A stretch of DNA of 64,000 bases, from positions 82,015,903 through 82,079,902 of the forward strand of contig OZ022499.1 of assembly GCA_963989385.1 (NCBI GenBank), given 5' to 3'. Of this stretch, positions 45,090 to 55,247 are shown in pieces. Within the stretch, counting starts at the first letter, position 1, and each line of letters begins with the position of its first letter. Below the pieces are notes generated by a model. The model had not been told where the DNA came from. It did no database searches and saw only the letters and a list, made by a program, of their open reading frames with translations. Origin of the DNA: Ctena decussata (taxonomy: Eukaryota; Mollusca; Bivalvia; Lucinida; Lucinidae). A program made the position numbers and the translations under genes.

Positions 45090-45560
45090 GGTACACCTGT
45101 CTATTTTTTTGCTGTTTTTACAAAGGGAAACTTTATGACTTCCTGCAGGCTTCCCGGAGTGACAAAATTCTTCCAAAAAGGGGTCTGCTTTTAAGGGAAA
45201 GAGCCGGGCTGCATAGCGCAATCTGTAGGGCACCTGACTCGTAAGTCAGAGGTCCTGGGTTCGAAACCCAGTCTGGCCACATACTTTCGTTTCTCCTTCC
45301 GCTGATTCAAGAAGGGCAGTTGTCAGTTACTGGCGAAAGTATGTGCACTTAGTAATGGTTAACCGCTTAGGAGGTCTAAGCCTGCCCAGGAATAGTGCGG
45401 TTAGGTTAACTGACCGTCCCGACATGACCATAGCTGTTTACTGTGGACGTAAAGCAAGAAATCAATCACTTTAAGGGAAAGAAATTTCTTCTTGAGTAAA
45501 TCTTTTCCTTCAAGAGTTGGCTCACATTGAGGAGGAGGAAAAAAGAAAGACCCCCACAAG
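45090..45560. repeat. Diverged repeat of the AAGGGAAAGAATTTGCTCC type, split by a SINE
   Basis: Left of the SINE: ACCTGTCTATTTTTTTGCTG, ACTTCCTGC, AAAGGGGTCTGCTT. Right of it: AAGGGAAAGAAATTTCTTC and CAAGAGTTGGC. The same order of phrases recurs near 48165-48365, 51715-51925, 56470-56640 and 63705-63905, so this is a dispersed repeat family. Confidence 0.45.
45203..45469 (+). mobile_element. tRNA-derived SINE, family 1, copy 3 (full length)
   Basis: The head GCCGGGCTGCATAGCGCAAT, CTGACTCGTAAGTCAG and B box GGGTTCGAAACCC resembles a Thr(CGU)-type tRNA, but the anticodon loop is one base short. The body and A-rich tail match the other copies. The 13-bp duplication TTTAAGGGAAAGA is exact (45190-45202 and 45470-45482). 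Confidence 0.85.
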
Positions 45561-46226
45561 AACCATGTCAGCAAGGTAGTTAAAATTAGTTGCTACACCA
45601 TAATGCTTTTATGGAGAAATAATTACAGTTGCACCAAAGTTCTCATAGTTGCCCATCATTTGATCTAGGCTAGATCTCTTCCATCAGGAGCTGTGTAGAA
45701 TTTGATGCAATTAATTGGTAGTTTCTTACATATAATACTATAATTTGGTAACTGATTATTATACAGATATATGTAATATGTGCTGATCTGTTAATCATCT
45801 GTAGGCATTTATATTATGATTTCTCACTCACATGCTTTCAGCACGCTGAGGTCCCACACTAGAAACACCTCACTATCTCTAGATACTGAGACAGTCATTT
45901 TCTGATCATTACCTCAGGTGTGGTGGGTGGCTAAATTTAGAATTTAGTCCAAGGGAATAACAAACTTTTGGGATGGGCCATTAAAACTCTTTGCAAGAAG
46001 CAGATCAGAGGATGACCCTGGACCGATAATCCGATAATCTAAACAAGGGCCTTAAACTCCTCAGTGGTTGTGGCAGAAACCGCCAAAGAGGGGAGACTAT
46101 TCCACTAAGTTGTCAATTCCATGTGTCTTCATTGACATTACAGTGAATATGGAGTTTGAAAATTAAGCTATCTTCTACTGTCTTTTCGAAGCAACTACCA
46201 ACATCTTTTTTCTTGTATATTTTCAG

Positions 46227-46333
46227 TATTGCCATTAGTCGATCAAAAGATGTCCCACCGTTTGGTCCCAGTATACCAGAGAATGCCCGATTCCCAAAGT
46301 CAGCAGAGTTTGCACAGTTCTTACTAGCAAAAG
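46227..46333 (+). CDS. SIPA1L: SIPA1L coding exon 8 (RapGAP)
   Basis: The acceptor is TATATTTTCAG. T completes AGT (S723), then IAISRSKDVPPFGPSIPENA, RFPKSAEFAQFLLAK and one base. SRSKDVPPFGP is diagnostic of the SIPA1 group. The donor AAAG|GTATGA is phase 1. Length 107 bp. Confidence 0.95.
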
Positions 46334-46649
46334 GTATGATATCTTATTTCGACTGTCTCTCAGATTTAAAGCAGAAGTAAATCAGATCACTGCTAAGGTT
46401 TACAAACACTTTTAAGGTGGTGATAATCACTGATTTGGGACAAAGACAAAAATCTGCATTAAATACTCAAAATAACACTGATCTTTCCAAAACTTAGCAG
46501 ATGCCTTCTTTATGTTGTTTCTCATAATTTAGAATCCCAAAATGCAGCATTTGTTAATGTTAAAAAGTGTTTTTATAAGAGCAGATCAAAGGGTAATTTT
46601 CTGCGAATAAATCTGAAAAAATAATATCATTATTGAAAATATACTTAGT

Positions 46650-47060
46650 GCTTAGAGTACCCTGTTGCATAATGGAGAGCGTCCTAGCAATTATTTTTTC
46701 CATCTCTTTCACACATTATCAGGCTGAGCAGTTGAAAAAAGATGCAGTCTGTGTCCAAATTTTTTTGTCAAAACACACAGGTGAGACAGGTGATACTATT
46801 TTAACAAGGTTGAACAATTTCATCTACACACCACTGATCATTTCAGTAATGTTTTATTTATATTGTAGGTGTTAACACAGGTATGCTTGCCTACCCTGTA
46901 TTTAATAAATGTGTCCAGTGTACATTGACTTTGTACATGGCTGAACATTGAGAAAAAGCTACCGTTTTCATCTGGTCTATATTACAATTTGAGAAAGAGA
47001 TGGAATAAATAATTGCTAGGACGCTCTTCATTATGCAATAATGCACCTTCAGCACTACGT
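46650..47060. repeat. Inverted repeat pair in intron 8
   Basis: The tract TTGCATAATGGAGAGCGTCC TAGCAATTATTT (46663-46695) has its complement AATAATTGCTAGGACGCTCTTCATTATGCAA at 47008-47038. Flanking tracts (GATCAAAGGGTAATTTTCTG near 46585 and CAGAAAATTACCCTTTGATC near 47099; ACCACCTTAA near 47268) are inverse copies too. The whole 46415-47280 region is a large diverged palindrome. Confidence 0.6.
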
Positions 47061-47377
47061 AAATTTTCAATAACAATGTTATTTTTTCAGATTTATTCGC
47101 AGAAAATTACCCTTTGATCTTTCCTTTTAAAAACACTTTTTTAAGCAGCATGTACGTCTATTTTGTATTCTAAACTGTAAAGAACAATGAAAATAAGAAG
47201 TCTGCTAACTTTCAGGGAGATACGTTTCTTTTTTATGGTTTTATGCAGATTTTTACATTTACCATAAATCACCACCTTAAACAAACAAAATAGACTTGAC
47301 CAAGTGTCAAGAGAGTTTTAAAAAGTAACAGCCTTGTAAGAATAATTGAGAAATAAGACCATTTCTTCGCTGTCCGC

Positions 47378-47655
47378 TGTCGCGGGCCGGGTAGCGCAAT
47401 CGGTAGGGCACCTGACTCGTAAGTCAGAGGTCCTGGGTTCGAATCCCGGTCTGGCCACATACTTTCGTTTCTCCTTCCGCTGATTCAAGAAGGGTAGTTG
47501 TCAGTTACTGGCGAAAGTATGTGCACTTAGTACTGGTTAACCGCTTAGGAGGTCTAAGCCTGCCCAGGAATAGTGTGGTTAGGTTAACTGACCGTCCCGA
47601 CATGACCTTAGTTGTTTACCGTGGACGTTAAGCATCAACCAACCAACCAACCAAA
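47378..47655 (+). mobile_element. tRNA-derived SINE, family 1, copy 4 (full length)
   Basis: This is the best copy of the head: CGGGCCGGGTAGCGCAATCG, CTGACTCGTAAGTCAG and a perfect B box GGGTTCGAATCCC. Tail TCAACCAACCAACCAACCAA. Flanked by an 11-bp duplication TCGCTGTCCGC (47367-47377 and 47656-47666), so it landed in a GAGCCGCGACAC-family MITE. It could be mistaken for a tRNA gene, but the SINE body and duplication argue against that. Confidence 0.85.
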
Positions 47656-47781
47656 TCGCTGTCCGCATGGAGGTAGCTTAGACCCTTAGCTACCAATTAA
47701 GTGCTTAGGGAAGACTCTGATCTGACTGGGCGGATGCCCAGGCTGATCTGAGTCTGCACTTTGTGCAAATGTCGCGGCTCA
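47656..47781 (+). mobile_element. Palindromic MITE, GAGCCGCGACAC family, copy 5 (right half)
   Basis: Only the centre and right arm remain: TCGCTGTCCGCATGGAGGTA through GTCGCGGCTCA. The left arm is missing beyond the SINE insertion. Its end lies 21 bp upstream of exon 9, so the polypyrimidine tract of that acceptor begins directly after the MITE terminus. Confidence 0.75.
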
Positions 47782-47802
47782 TTTTTCCTTTTCTTTTTGC
47801 AG

Positions 47803-47937
47803 TTATCAATGCAGAGAATGCTGCCCATCACTCAGAAAAGTTTTATGCCATGGCATCACGAACACGACAAGAATACCTCAAAGACCTCGCCACAAACTAC
47901 GTTACCTCAAACTCACTAGAATCAGCATCAAAACTTA
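47803..47937 (+). CDS. SIPA1L: SIPA1L coding exon 9 (end of RapGAP domain)
   Basis: The acceptor CCTTTTCTTTTTGCAG is followed by TT, completing GTT (V759). The exon encodes [34 protein letters not shown] and [10 protein letters not shown], the last helices of the RapGAP domain (KVINAENAA is conserved). It ends in phase 1 at CTTA|GTAAGA. Length 135 bp. Confidence 0.95.
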
Positions 47938-48164
47938 GTAAGATATTTTATGTCAAACTTTGTCATATTATGTCATGAGAAAAAATGCTCCACAGACTTA
48001 ATTTTAACATTGTGTCAACCTTAAACATTAGAATTTTTGACTGCTGTCGGAAGGTAATAAGATCCAGCACCCAGCAGTCGCTCTAAATTGATTTGTTTTG
48101 ACTGTTATTCTTAATAAATTCCTGAACTCTACAAACCTAGAGTTGTGTTTAAAGTTAATCGGTA

Positions 48165-48365
48165 TAAACACTGTTCTGCCATTTTTTCAAAGGTAGAGAA
48201 CTTTGATGATATCCTATTTGCCTCCCCTGGAAGACAAAACCCTTGCAAAAAGGGCCTTATAAGAATTTGCTCCTAGAATTTTAAGAGTTTATTCCATTGA
48301 GAGTGAAGGCGTTATGAAGAGAGAAGCGTTTTTTCTCCTGAAAGTGTATTCATTCACTTAAAAGG
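48165..48365. repeat. Diverged dispersed repeat (GAATTTGCTCCTAG type)
   Basis: Phrases GAATTTGCTCCTAGAATTTT, CTCCTGAAAGTGTATTCATT and CTGCCATTTTTTCAAAG match the order seen at 51715-51925. Non-coding. Confidence 0.4.
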
Positions 48366-48407
48366 ACCATCAGTAACCCTTAGTCATTGGAGCAGCTCTG
48401 AGAATAT

Positions 48408-48643
48408 TAGCCACAACACGAGAAAACCAACAAAGTGGTTGTGCGCCCAGTGCAGACTCAGATCAGCCTGGGCATCCACCCAGTCTCATCAAAGTCTTCA
48501 CTGTCAGCATGGAGCTAGCATAGGCCCTAAGCTACCCTTTAAGCACACAGCAAAGACTGATCAGACTGGGCAGATGCCCATGCTGATCTGAGTCTTCGCT
48601 GGGTGCACTTGCCACTTCGTTGGTTTTCTTTTCTCGCAGCTCA
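48408..48643 (+). mobile_element. Palindromic MITE, GAGCCGCGACAC family, copy 6
   Basis: Ends TAGCCACAACACGAGAAAAC and TTTTCTCGCAGCTCA, with arms ACCAACAAAGTGGTTG and complement. Plus-type centre (AGCATGGAGCTAGCATAGG). It lies 87 bp upstream of exon 10. Confidence 0.78.
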
Positions 48644-48730
48644 TATTGAGTCTTGATCAGAGCACACTTTGTTTTGCCCCAACACTTCCGTCCCTGTGTT
48701 GAGTAATTATGGTATCTATTTATCTTGCAG

Positions 48731-48825
48731 GTAAATTTGCATTAAGTGGTAAGAAAAAGGAGAAGAACAAAGGAAAATTAGTTCCTGACAACTTTGCCTT
48801 AGGAGCTATAGTCTGGAGGGTCCAG
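48731..48825 (+). CDS. SIPA1L: SIPA1L coding exon 10 (linker)
   Basis: The acceptor is TTTATCTTGCAG. GT completes AGT (S804), then KFALSGKKKEKNKGKLVPDN and FALGAIVWRVQ. This follows the RapGAP domain as a basic stretch plus the GAIxWxV motif of the family. The donor CAG|GTGAGC is phase 0. Length 95 bp. Confidence 0.92.
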
Positions 48826-49952
48826 GTGAGCAGAAGTTTTGTTGTAGCTAATTATCACCCTAATTTTGTGTGTTGGGAGTGGGGTAAGGGGTGGGTTGTG
48901 GGAGGGGCCAAGGGGCAACTGACATTTCTGTTCCACTCCTCATATGTCAAAGTTCATATTTCATACTTCACAGTTCAAAGTTAACGTTTCAAATTCTTTA
49001 ACTTCACAGCTCCAGCTTCACACACACTTCATACTTCACACTGAACTGTCACACTGTTTTCTTCACACTTCAGAGTCAAGCTTTTGTTTGTATTTGTCCT
49101 ATGCGGATAATAGGTGCAGTTGAATGTTATTGAAAATACTATGCCAAGTTTTATTAAGCTCAACACTGATTGCTTTCTCAATCTGTTTGAATATATTCAG
49201 GGCTTATATGGTAGGCTGCATTTTTTACTTTATTATAAATAGTTGTATTTGTCTTGTCATGAACATTATGCATCATACTGCTCCTAACAAAAAGTGTCAA
49301 AACTTTTGCAACTTTAATATGACAATGACAAAAAAAAAAAGAAAGAAAAAAAGAAAGAAAGAAAATACATTCCTTTATAAGAGCCGCTGACCTGTGAATG
49401 GGAAGGTATCAGATGAGTACAGTCGTGACAGCTGGTTGAAATATCTGACACTTGATACCTTAACACCCATTAACCCCACAGAGCCAGATATGAATAAGGT
49501 TTATCAGTATTGCAAATATATTATTTCTATCTACAAGGCTATGTTAATGCCCGTTATACATGGAGACAATTTATTTAGGTGATGCTTTGGAGGGGCCACA
49601 ATATAGGTTTTTAAAGAGGACATAAATACACATTGGTGGTAAATTCCAGTTTTATTTGGAGCTCTGATAAAACCTCAGCCCAAACAGTGTGCTAGTTATC
49701 TCAGCAGATTTCTTTCTTCCTTATATCAGATACCACCCAGTAAAGTTTATCCTCAATATATATGGGAAGCATTATATCAGATTGAGGAAAAAGTAACAAT
49801 AAAATGATATTAAATTTCCTTGCTAATGAATAATTTGAAAATCCTTTCTTATTGCTTTTGCAGCTTGCATATATCTTAGTCTTTGAATGCAGACAACAAA
49901 ATTTAGGTCAGCTGCAGTTGTTTTACCAGACAGTAAAATCAACCTCTTTCAG

Positions 49953-50156
49953 CAGATCTCTAGATAAGAGGGGTATTTGATAATAATTGAGGGATAATTT
50001 TCTTTATTTCTCATTGAAACCATATGTTGTGACCCCTCATCTGAACCGTCTCGTCAAGACGGTTCAGATGAGGGGTCACAACTAATTTTTTTTTTGCAGA
50101 ATTAGCAAAAATTATCCCTAATTATCACCCAATACTCCCTCTTATCTAGAGCTCTG
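49953..50156. mobile_element. Palindromic MITE, GAACCGTCTC family, copy 7
   Basis: A complete copy from CAGATCTCTAGATAAGAGGG to CTCTTATCTAGAGCTCTG. Its stem is CATCTGAACCGTCT/AGACGGTTCAGATG, whereas most copies have CATTAGAACC/GGTTCTAATG. The changed positions match on both arms. It lies 78 bp before exon 11. Confidence 0.82.
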
Positions 50157-50234
50157 TGAAATATTAGGAAAGTTTCAATAATTAAGGTAAACCTCTATAT
50201 AGAGTAAATACAGTAAATGTGTGATATGTTTTAG

Positions 50235-50380
50235 GTAGAAGATGTTGGACAGGCAGCACCAATCACGTGTTTTCTGGGTATAGCAGCTGAGACTCTAGTT
50301 ATTGTAGAAGAAAGTTCCAAGGACCTGATATTTACTACACACTGTGGAGCTGTCATTGGTTGGACATCACAGGCTCTCAG
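50235..50380 (+). CDS. SIPA1L: SIPA1L coding exon 11 (linker)
   Basis: The acceptor is GATATGTTTTAG. The exon encodes V836-EDVGQAAPITCFLGIAAET through LVIVEESSKDLIFTT to CGAVIGWTSQAL in phase 0 to 2. The CxLGI...IExxSKxxxFxxxCxxVIGWTS pattern is conserved in SIPA1L proteins between the GAP and PDZ domains. The donor is CTCAG|GTAATT. Length 146 bp. Antisense ORF 50231-50539 is a shadow. Confidence 0.94.
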
Positions 50381-50693
50381 GTAATTCAGACATCCATATG
50401 AAAAGAGTGTTTTTGATAATTCTTCAATAACTTTCTGTTTGTTCATAAAGTGACACCTCATTAGAACTAGAAGCTTTAATAAGTGGCCATAACATATGTT
50501 TATCATATGATGTCGCATCTGAGAGTGTAATAAAGCCATGCATTAAAAACAATAATCCACTAGTGGATTAAATATGCAAATTACGTCGTAACATTATGCG
50601 TTGACGTCCATAAAACGTCGCGTTTCTTATAGAGAAATCGTGAAGTTTTAATGCGAAATTTGCTAATAAAATTTTAGTGTCATATGATAAATA

Positions 50694-50806
50694 CGCAAGA
50701 TCGATCCCCTACTTCTCCGGTCTTTCGGATGAGACTTTAAACCGAGGTCCCGTCTTCATATGACCTCGTTGTTGGTTGGATGTTAAACCCGAGTTCACTC
50801 ACTCAC
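50694..50806 (+). mobile_element. tRNA-derived SINE, family 3, 5'-truncated copy
   Basis: It begins within the B box (CGCAAGATCGATCCC) and continues CTTCTCCGGTCTTTCGGATG, GTCCCGTCTTCATATGACCT and GTTAAACCCGAGTTCACTC. It ends in TCAC repeats and is flanked by an exact 14-bp duplication TCATATGATAAATA (50680-50693 and 50807-50820). The full-length copy is at 61260. Confidence 0.85.
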
Positions 50807-50819
50807 TCATATGATAAAT

Positions 50820-50965
50820 AGAATCTTGCATTGGTGCTAATGTATTATTGAATTTATTAAACTCGTTGGTGAAAACAATAAGATGAGCCTCGCATCTTAT
50901 CTTTTTCCCCAACTCGTTTAATAAATTAAATAATACATGAGCACTCATGTAAGATCCTCTATTTA
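50820..50965. repeat. Palindromic element, 146 bp
   Basis: Arms AAATAGAATCTTGCATTGGTGCT...ATTTATTAAACTCGTTGG and their diverged complement meet around AAGATGAGCCTCGCATCTT. The truncated SINE inserted exactly at its left edge. Confidence 0.65.
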
Positions 50966-51404
50966 TATTGATGGAAAATTTGCGAATCTTATCTTGGAAG
51001 TATCATCAAAAACTCATTTGAGATCTGGGTATGTTGTTTTCTGAAGTTTCATCCAGTTCATAAAAAATCTGAACAGACTGCTATGGACAGTGTGGGAAGG
51101 GAGGCTACTGAGACAGCTTAATGTTTTCACTATGTAACAGTTGTCTCTTCTATGAAAAAAAACAAAAAAAAACCACTTCACAAAGTCTCAGTTCTACAAG
51201 TCTACTTCAGTAACTAAAATACATAAAGAGATGACTTCAATATAAATTTGGCTTTGTTTAGTAAGAAGTTTTGATCATGCTTTTTATCGCAAAATTGAGT
51301 ACATTATTCATATAAGTACCAAAGGTATAGTATTGTCATTACCAGTAATGTAGACTTAGATACATGAAAATAGTCATATGCAAGTATTATTGAACAATTT
51401 TCAG

Positions 51405-51519
51405 TTTAAAGCTATACTACAATCAAGGAGAATGTCTCGTTCTCAAACCTGTCAGTGGAGAAATGGAGGAGCTACAAGAAATTTTGATGAGATTGGCTGC
51501 TGTTACACCAGGTTGTGAG
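51405..51519 (+). CDS. SIPA1L: SIPA1L coding exon 12 (linker)
   Basis: The acceptor is CAATTTTCAG. T completes AGT (S884), then LKLYYNQGECLVLKPVSGEM and EELQEILMRLAAVTPGCE. It matches the xLKVFYxRGECVLL...VTRGCE segment leading into the PDZ domain. The donor GAG|GTAAGG is phase 0. Length 115 bp. Confidence 0.94.
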
Positions 51520-51714
51520 GTAAGGCATAGCTATTCACCAACTGAGGCTTTGAAGAGGGTTGCATTAGTGGGTGAATCAGAAGGGTTAGTTTAAACGATA
51601 TTTTATGAACTATAAATTTCATACATATACTATGAATCAGAAGGGTTCAGTATCCCTTGAAGTGAATGGGAGGTTTGGACAGGACTGATTTGAACATTTT
51701 ATATGTTTCACCTG

Positions 51715-51925
51715 TACTTGAGGAAGCAACTCTGCCATTTTCATTTTTCCTCCTTTCTTTGTGAAGGTCAACACTTTAATAAAAGAATTTGCTCCTAGAG
51801 GAGCAAATTGAGTCCTGAAAGAGTTGACCCATTTTGGAAAGTCTACATCAGCTAGGAAAACAAACAGGAAGTCACAAAATTATCCTCCTGGGTGAAAATG
51901 GCAGACAAACATGAAGGGAATGGTT
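51715..51925. repeat. Dispersed repeat with GAATTTGCTCC/GGAGCAAATT hairpin
   Basis: Order of phrases: GAAGCAACTCTGCCATTTTC, AAGAATTTGCTCCTAGAGGA, GCAAATT, AGAGTTGACCCATTTTGG, GGAAGTCACAAAATTATCC. The central AATTTGCTCC/GGAGCAAATT is a short palindrome. Related diverged copies are at 45090, 48165, 56470 and 63705. Confidence 0.5.
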
Positions 51926-52199
51926 TGCAGTGTGTGTTTATTTGGAGAAAATATGCTAATTGTTCCATATTTGCTCTAAATATACATAGCCTGTGAACTT
52001 TCCTGTAATGGAGCTATCCATCACTAATTTAGGAGAAACCCATTTGCCATTAATTTAAGGGAGTGACAGAATTGATAGCAAATTGTTCAGACTTTGTCTA
52101 AATAGCCTTCTAGAATTGTACAGATCTATCTATCCTATCAGGACATGTCTTATAAAAACTCAGCGGGCCAAATAGGACTGTTCTTTGGTGCAGTCTGAT

Positions 52200-52560
52200 C
52201 AGGGTTAAATTATTTTCTGTGGTTTAACATACGGACAGGATCATTTCACCACCGCCATCCATATTATGGGTTTGACCTTTATTTATGGTTCATTGAGTTT
52301 ATGATATGCTTCACTGACTTTTAGATATTTCTCAGTCCCTGTATAGATTAGAGCCATGATACATGGCACACACTTACATAGGGATGAGGAGATTTTAACA
52401 TCACCATCCATGTATGGATTTTAATGCTTCGTGAACTCAGTCCTATTTCTCAGTCCCTATATGGATGGCAATTATTATCACTCATATACATTTGGACAAG
52501 AGCCTTTCAATATCACCATTGCCGTGAGAGTCAAGCACCTGTAAGGCACCCTTTGTTGTC
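52200..52560 (+). repeat. Diverged units of the TTTTACGGTTGACTG satellite type
   Basis: Two units share TTTCTCAGTCCCTATATGG, AGAGCCATGATACATGGCAC and 'acatttggacaagagc' with the general plan of the array at 20836-21772 (AGAGCCATGAAACTTGG). Heavily decayed. Confidence 0.4.
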
Positions 52561-52825
52561 TTTTGACAACTTTTGTTGTTGTTTTTTGCATTCCACATGC
52601 AGAAGCTTGTATGTATAATTTTTAAGTGGGATTTGAATTTAGTATTCTCCAGTCATGATAGAGAAGACTTTACTCTGTTATGTCCCTTAAACAAGGAAAA
52701 TGAATTATTCTGTTTACTTACCTAACATGTATCTATATTGTATTTTTTTCCTGCAATTGTATTGTGGAATGGAGGTAATCCATTGAAGAAGTATCCTATT
52801 CATCACATATTATTTATAATTGTAG

Positions 52826-53076
52826 ACTTCTGAGTTGACCTTGAAGAGAAATGGTCTAGGGCAATTGGGCTTTCATATACAGACAGAGGGTATAGTCACC
52901 GAGGTGGAACAGTACGGGTTTGCCTATGAGGCCGGGCTCAGGAAGAGCAGTAGACTCGTGGAGATCTGTAAAGTTGCCACGGTAACACTGACACATGATC
53001 AGATGGTAGACCTTCTGAGGACGTCGGCAACAGTCAAGGTTGTGGTGATCCCACCATTGAAGGATGGTGGTCCAAG
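52826..53076 (+). CDS. SIPA1L: SIPA1L coding exon 13 (PDZ domain)
   Basis: The acceptor is TTATAATTGTAG. The exon encodes T923[59 protein letters not shown] and [18 protein letters not shown]. It is one PDZ domain (about 926-998). The ligand-binding loop is GLGQLGF (932-938). [25 protein letters not shown] is near-identical to vertebrate SIPA1L. PDZ domains bind partner C termini; the partner here is unknown. It ends in phase 2 at CCAAG|GTATGA. Length 251 bp. Confidence 0.96.
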
Positions 53077-54061
53077 GTATGAGAGTGGCAGGGCTGGTGG
53101 ATTTATTCAGCTTTTAATTATTGTATTGCTAATCAAGAACTTCTTGAAACAACCAATGAACTTCCTGCTGTCTACCCATATGTTAAGTGATCTGTTAAAG
53201 AAACAGAATGTTGTAGTGGAACATTTAAAGCAGGAAGAACAAAAATAGTTGAATTTGCAAATGGTAGGTCCAGATTAGGTGGCACATATTGAGCCACCTT
53301 ATTTGGGTCTACATTTTTGCATGCTACTCTTTGAATTGTCAGTATGATATAGCTCATACGAAAACATGTTTTGAAAATTTCTAGATGTAAATTTTGTCAT
53401 CTGCTTTTTGGAGGGCACAAGAAGGGTTTAGGACTACCACTTTGTGGCTGAATATAAAGGAAATTCAATGGTTGTTTATTTTCTCTCAAGCAAATATGAA
53501 TTAATCAAGATATTTAATTAAACCTTGCTAGTAATTGAATTTATAACCAGTGTTAACTGCTATTTCATTGCCTTTAGGAATAGACACTCTTCAACCATCC
53601 CTCTTCCCATCGTTGTAATAACAGGAAAACAGTGCTCTAGATAAGCTGAACATTTGGAGTTAACTATTTTGAAATGTTTCATATTTTCTGACAAACATAT
53701 ATTGTAAGATTCCTTCAGAATCCTCTCCACATGTGAAATAAATGTTAGTGTCGAAAAGATTCTTCTGAGATCTGATAGCATATGTTTGTATTGAGAAAGA
53801 AATGAGAAAATTTAAAATTTGATTCATAGTTGTTTCCCTATCCAGAGCCCTGAAAAAATATCATATCATCATAATGTCATTGTTGTGTGATTGACGAATG
53901 ACGTTGAGGATTGTTTGTGTCATGGTCAGATATTCTTAATTGTTAAATAACTGCCTCTCAGAGACATTCAGTAATTCCAAAACCTTGTTACTTAGTTGAC
54001 GGAATTCATTACCAAATGCTTTAACCCTTTTTAGACCGGATACCCGTTTTGGGGACATTAT

Positions 54062-54128
54062 GCAAACAGTGCAGACCCGGTTCAGACGCCGCAAAGCGCG
54101 GCGTCTGATCAGGGTCTACACTGTTTGC
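54062..54128. repeat. Short hairpin element, GCAAACAGTG family, GCCGC tip
   Basis: Outer arms GCAAACAGTGCAGACCCGGT and TCAGGGTCTACACTGTTTGC enclose CAGACGCCGC/GCGGCGTCTG with the loop AAAGC. The inner tip is GC-rich, unlike the 27257 copy. Confidence 0.8.
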
Positions 54129-55247
54129 TTACAGGAATTTCTATGCAAAGTACAATAAAAGTGAAAATATTCACCAAAAACCCCTAAAACTAGTAATGGG
54201 ATTATCTGAATGATAAGAATGGACAAGTCCACTGGTCGAAAAAGGGTTAAGCAACCATGATCAGACTTTGGTAAACTGGAATGACTGATACTTCTGGAGG
54301 ATCAATTGGGATAACTTTAAATGTAAAAATGCCATTTACATGGCTTTGCAATATTCTGAAATTTTCACCACTAAGCAGCAAATTTCTTTAATGGTAGGTT
54401 TGTGGTTTGGAATTTCTGAAAGTACTTTTGAGTACCTTAAGAATTGAAAGCCTGAAATGTTTACTTTGTTTTGAAAGAATGATTGCACCACTTCCTTCCA
54501 TGAAAGCAGTAATATCTCCATCATTCCTGCACATGTCTGCACTACTCCTTGATTGAGAATTACAGATAAAACAATATTTTTTTTCTGACAATTTGTTTTT
54601 TTTTCTGCACAAAACATGAGATTTCAAATAGCACAATTTGCTTCTGCAAGGTATTTCTTTTCATGGGGTGATTTTAGTGAGGTCCCATTGCACTGTTTAT
54701 CCAAAGCTTTGTAGCTGGTTGATACACTATCTGGATACATCCAATGTAGACCATGATCAGACTTTACAGATATAATGGACACATCACATCACTTACTCAT
54801 CTTGGATGAACAAACATACCATATGTAATACACACTCAGTGCAAGTACAGAAATTGGCTGCTAAAGATAGTTGACTCTATAATAAAAGCAGAGTTGTATT
54901 GTATTTTGGTTTTATGAGGTCCTGTAAGAATGGCAGCCCCATAAGATTCAGCATCAGCAAATGTCACTGTACCTGTTTCTGTTTGTTAAAAACTGTAGAT
55001 ATAAGATTGTTGCTTTTACATACCTGTCATAGTGTGGCTAGAACAAAAAAAAGAAAACATTAGCTACTGTGACTGGTGGTGGCTGATGTTTATGTCTATA
55101 TCATGCATGTAATCAACATTGAAAGTTACCAGATATATTACTGCTTTACCAGAAATATTACTGCTTCAGATGTTTATTGCAATATAATGAGCTGTTTCAT
55201 GAGAAATTTGCACACTGGTCTGGTGACCAAGAGTGACTCTAATAATA

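Noticed and set aside
47386..47458. A tRNA gene, Thr(CGU)-like, with perfect B box
   Set aside because: The anticodon loop is one base short, a SINE body follows directly, and an 11-bp target duplication brackets the whole unit.
50231..50539. Minus-strand ORF of 102 codons
   Set aside because: Antisense to exon 11.
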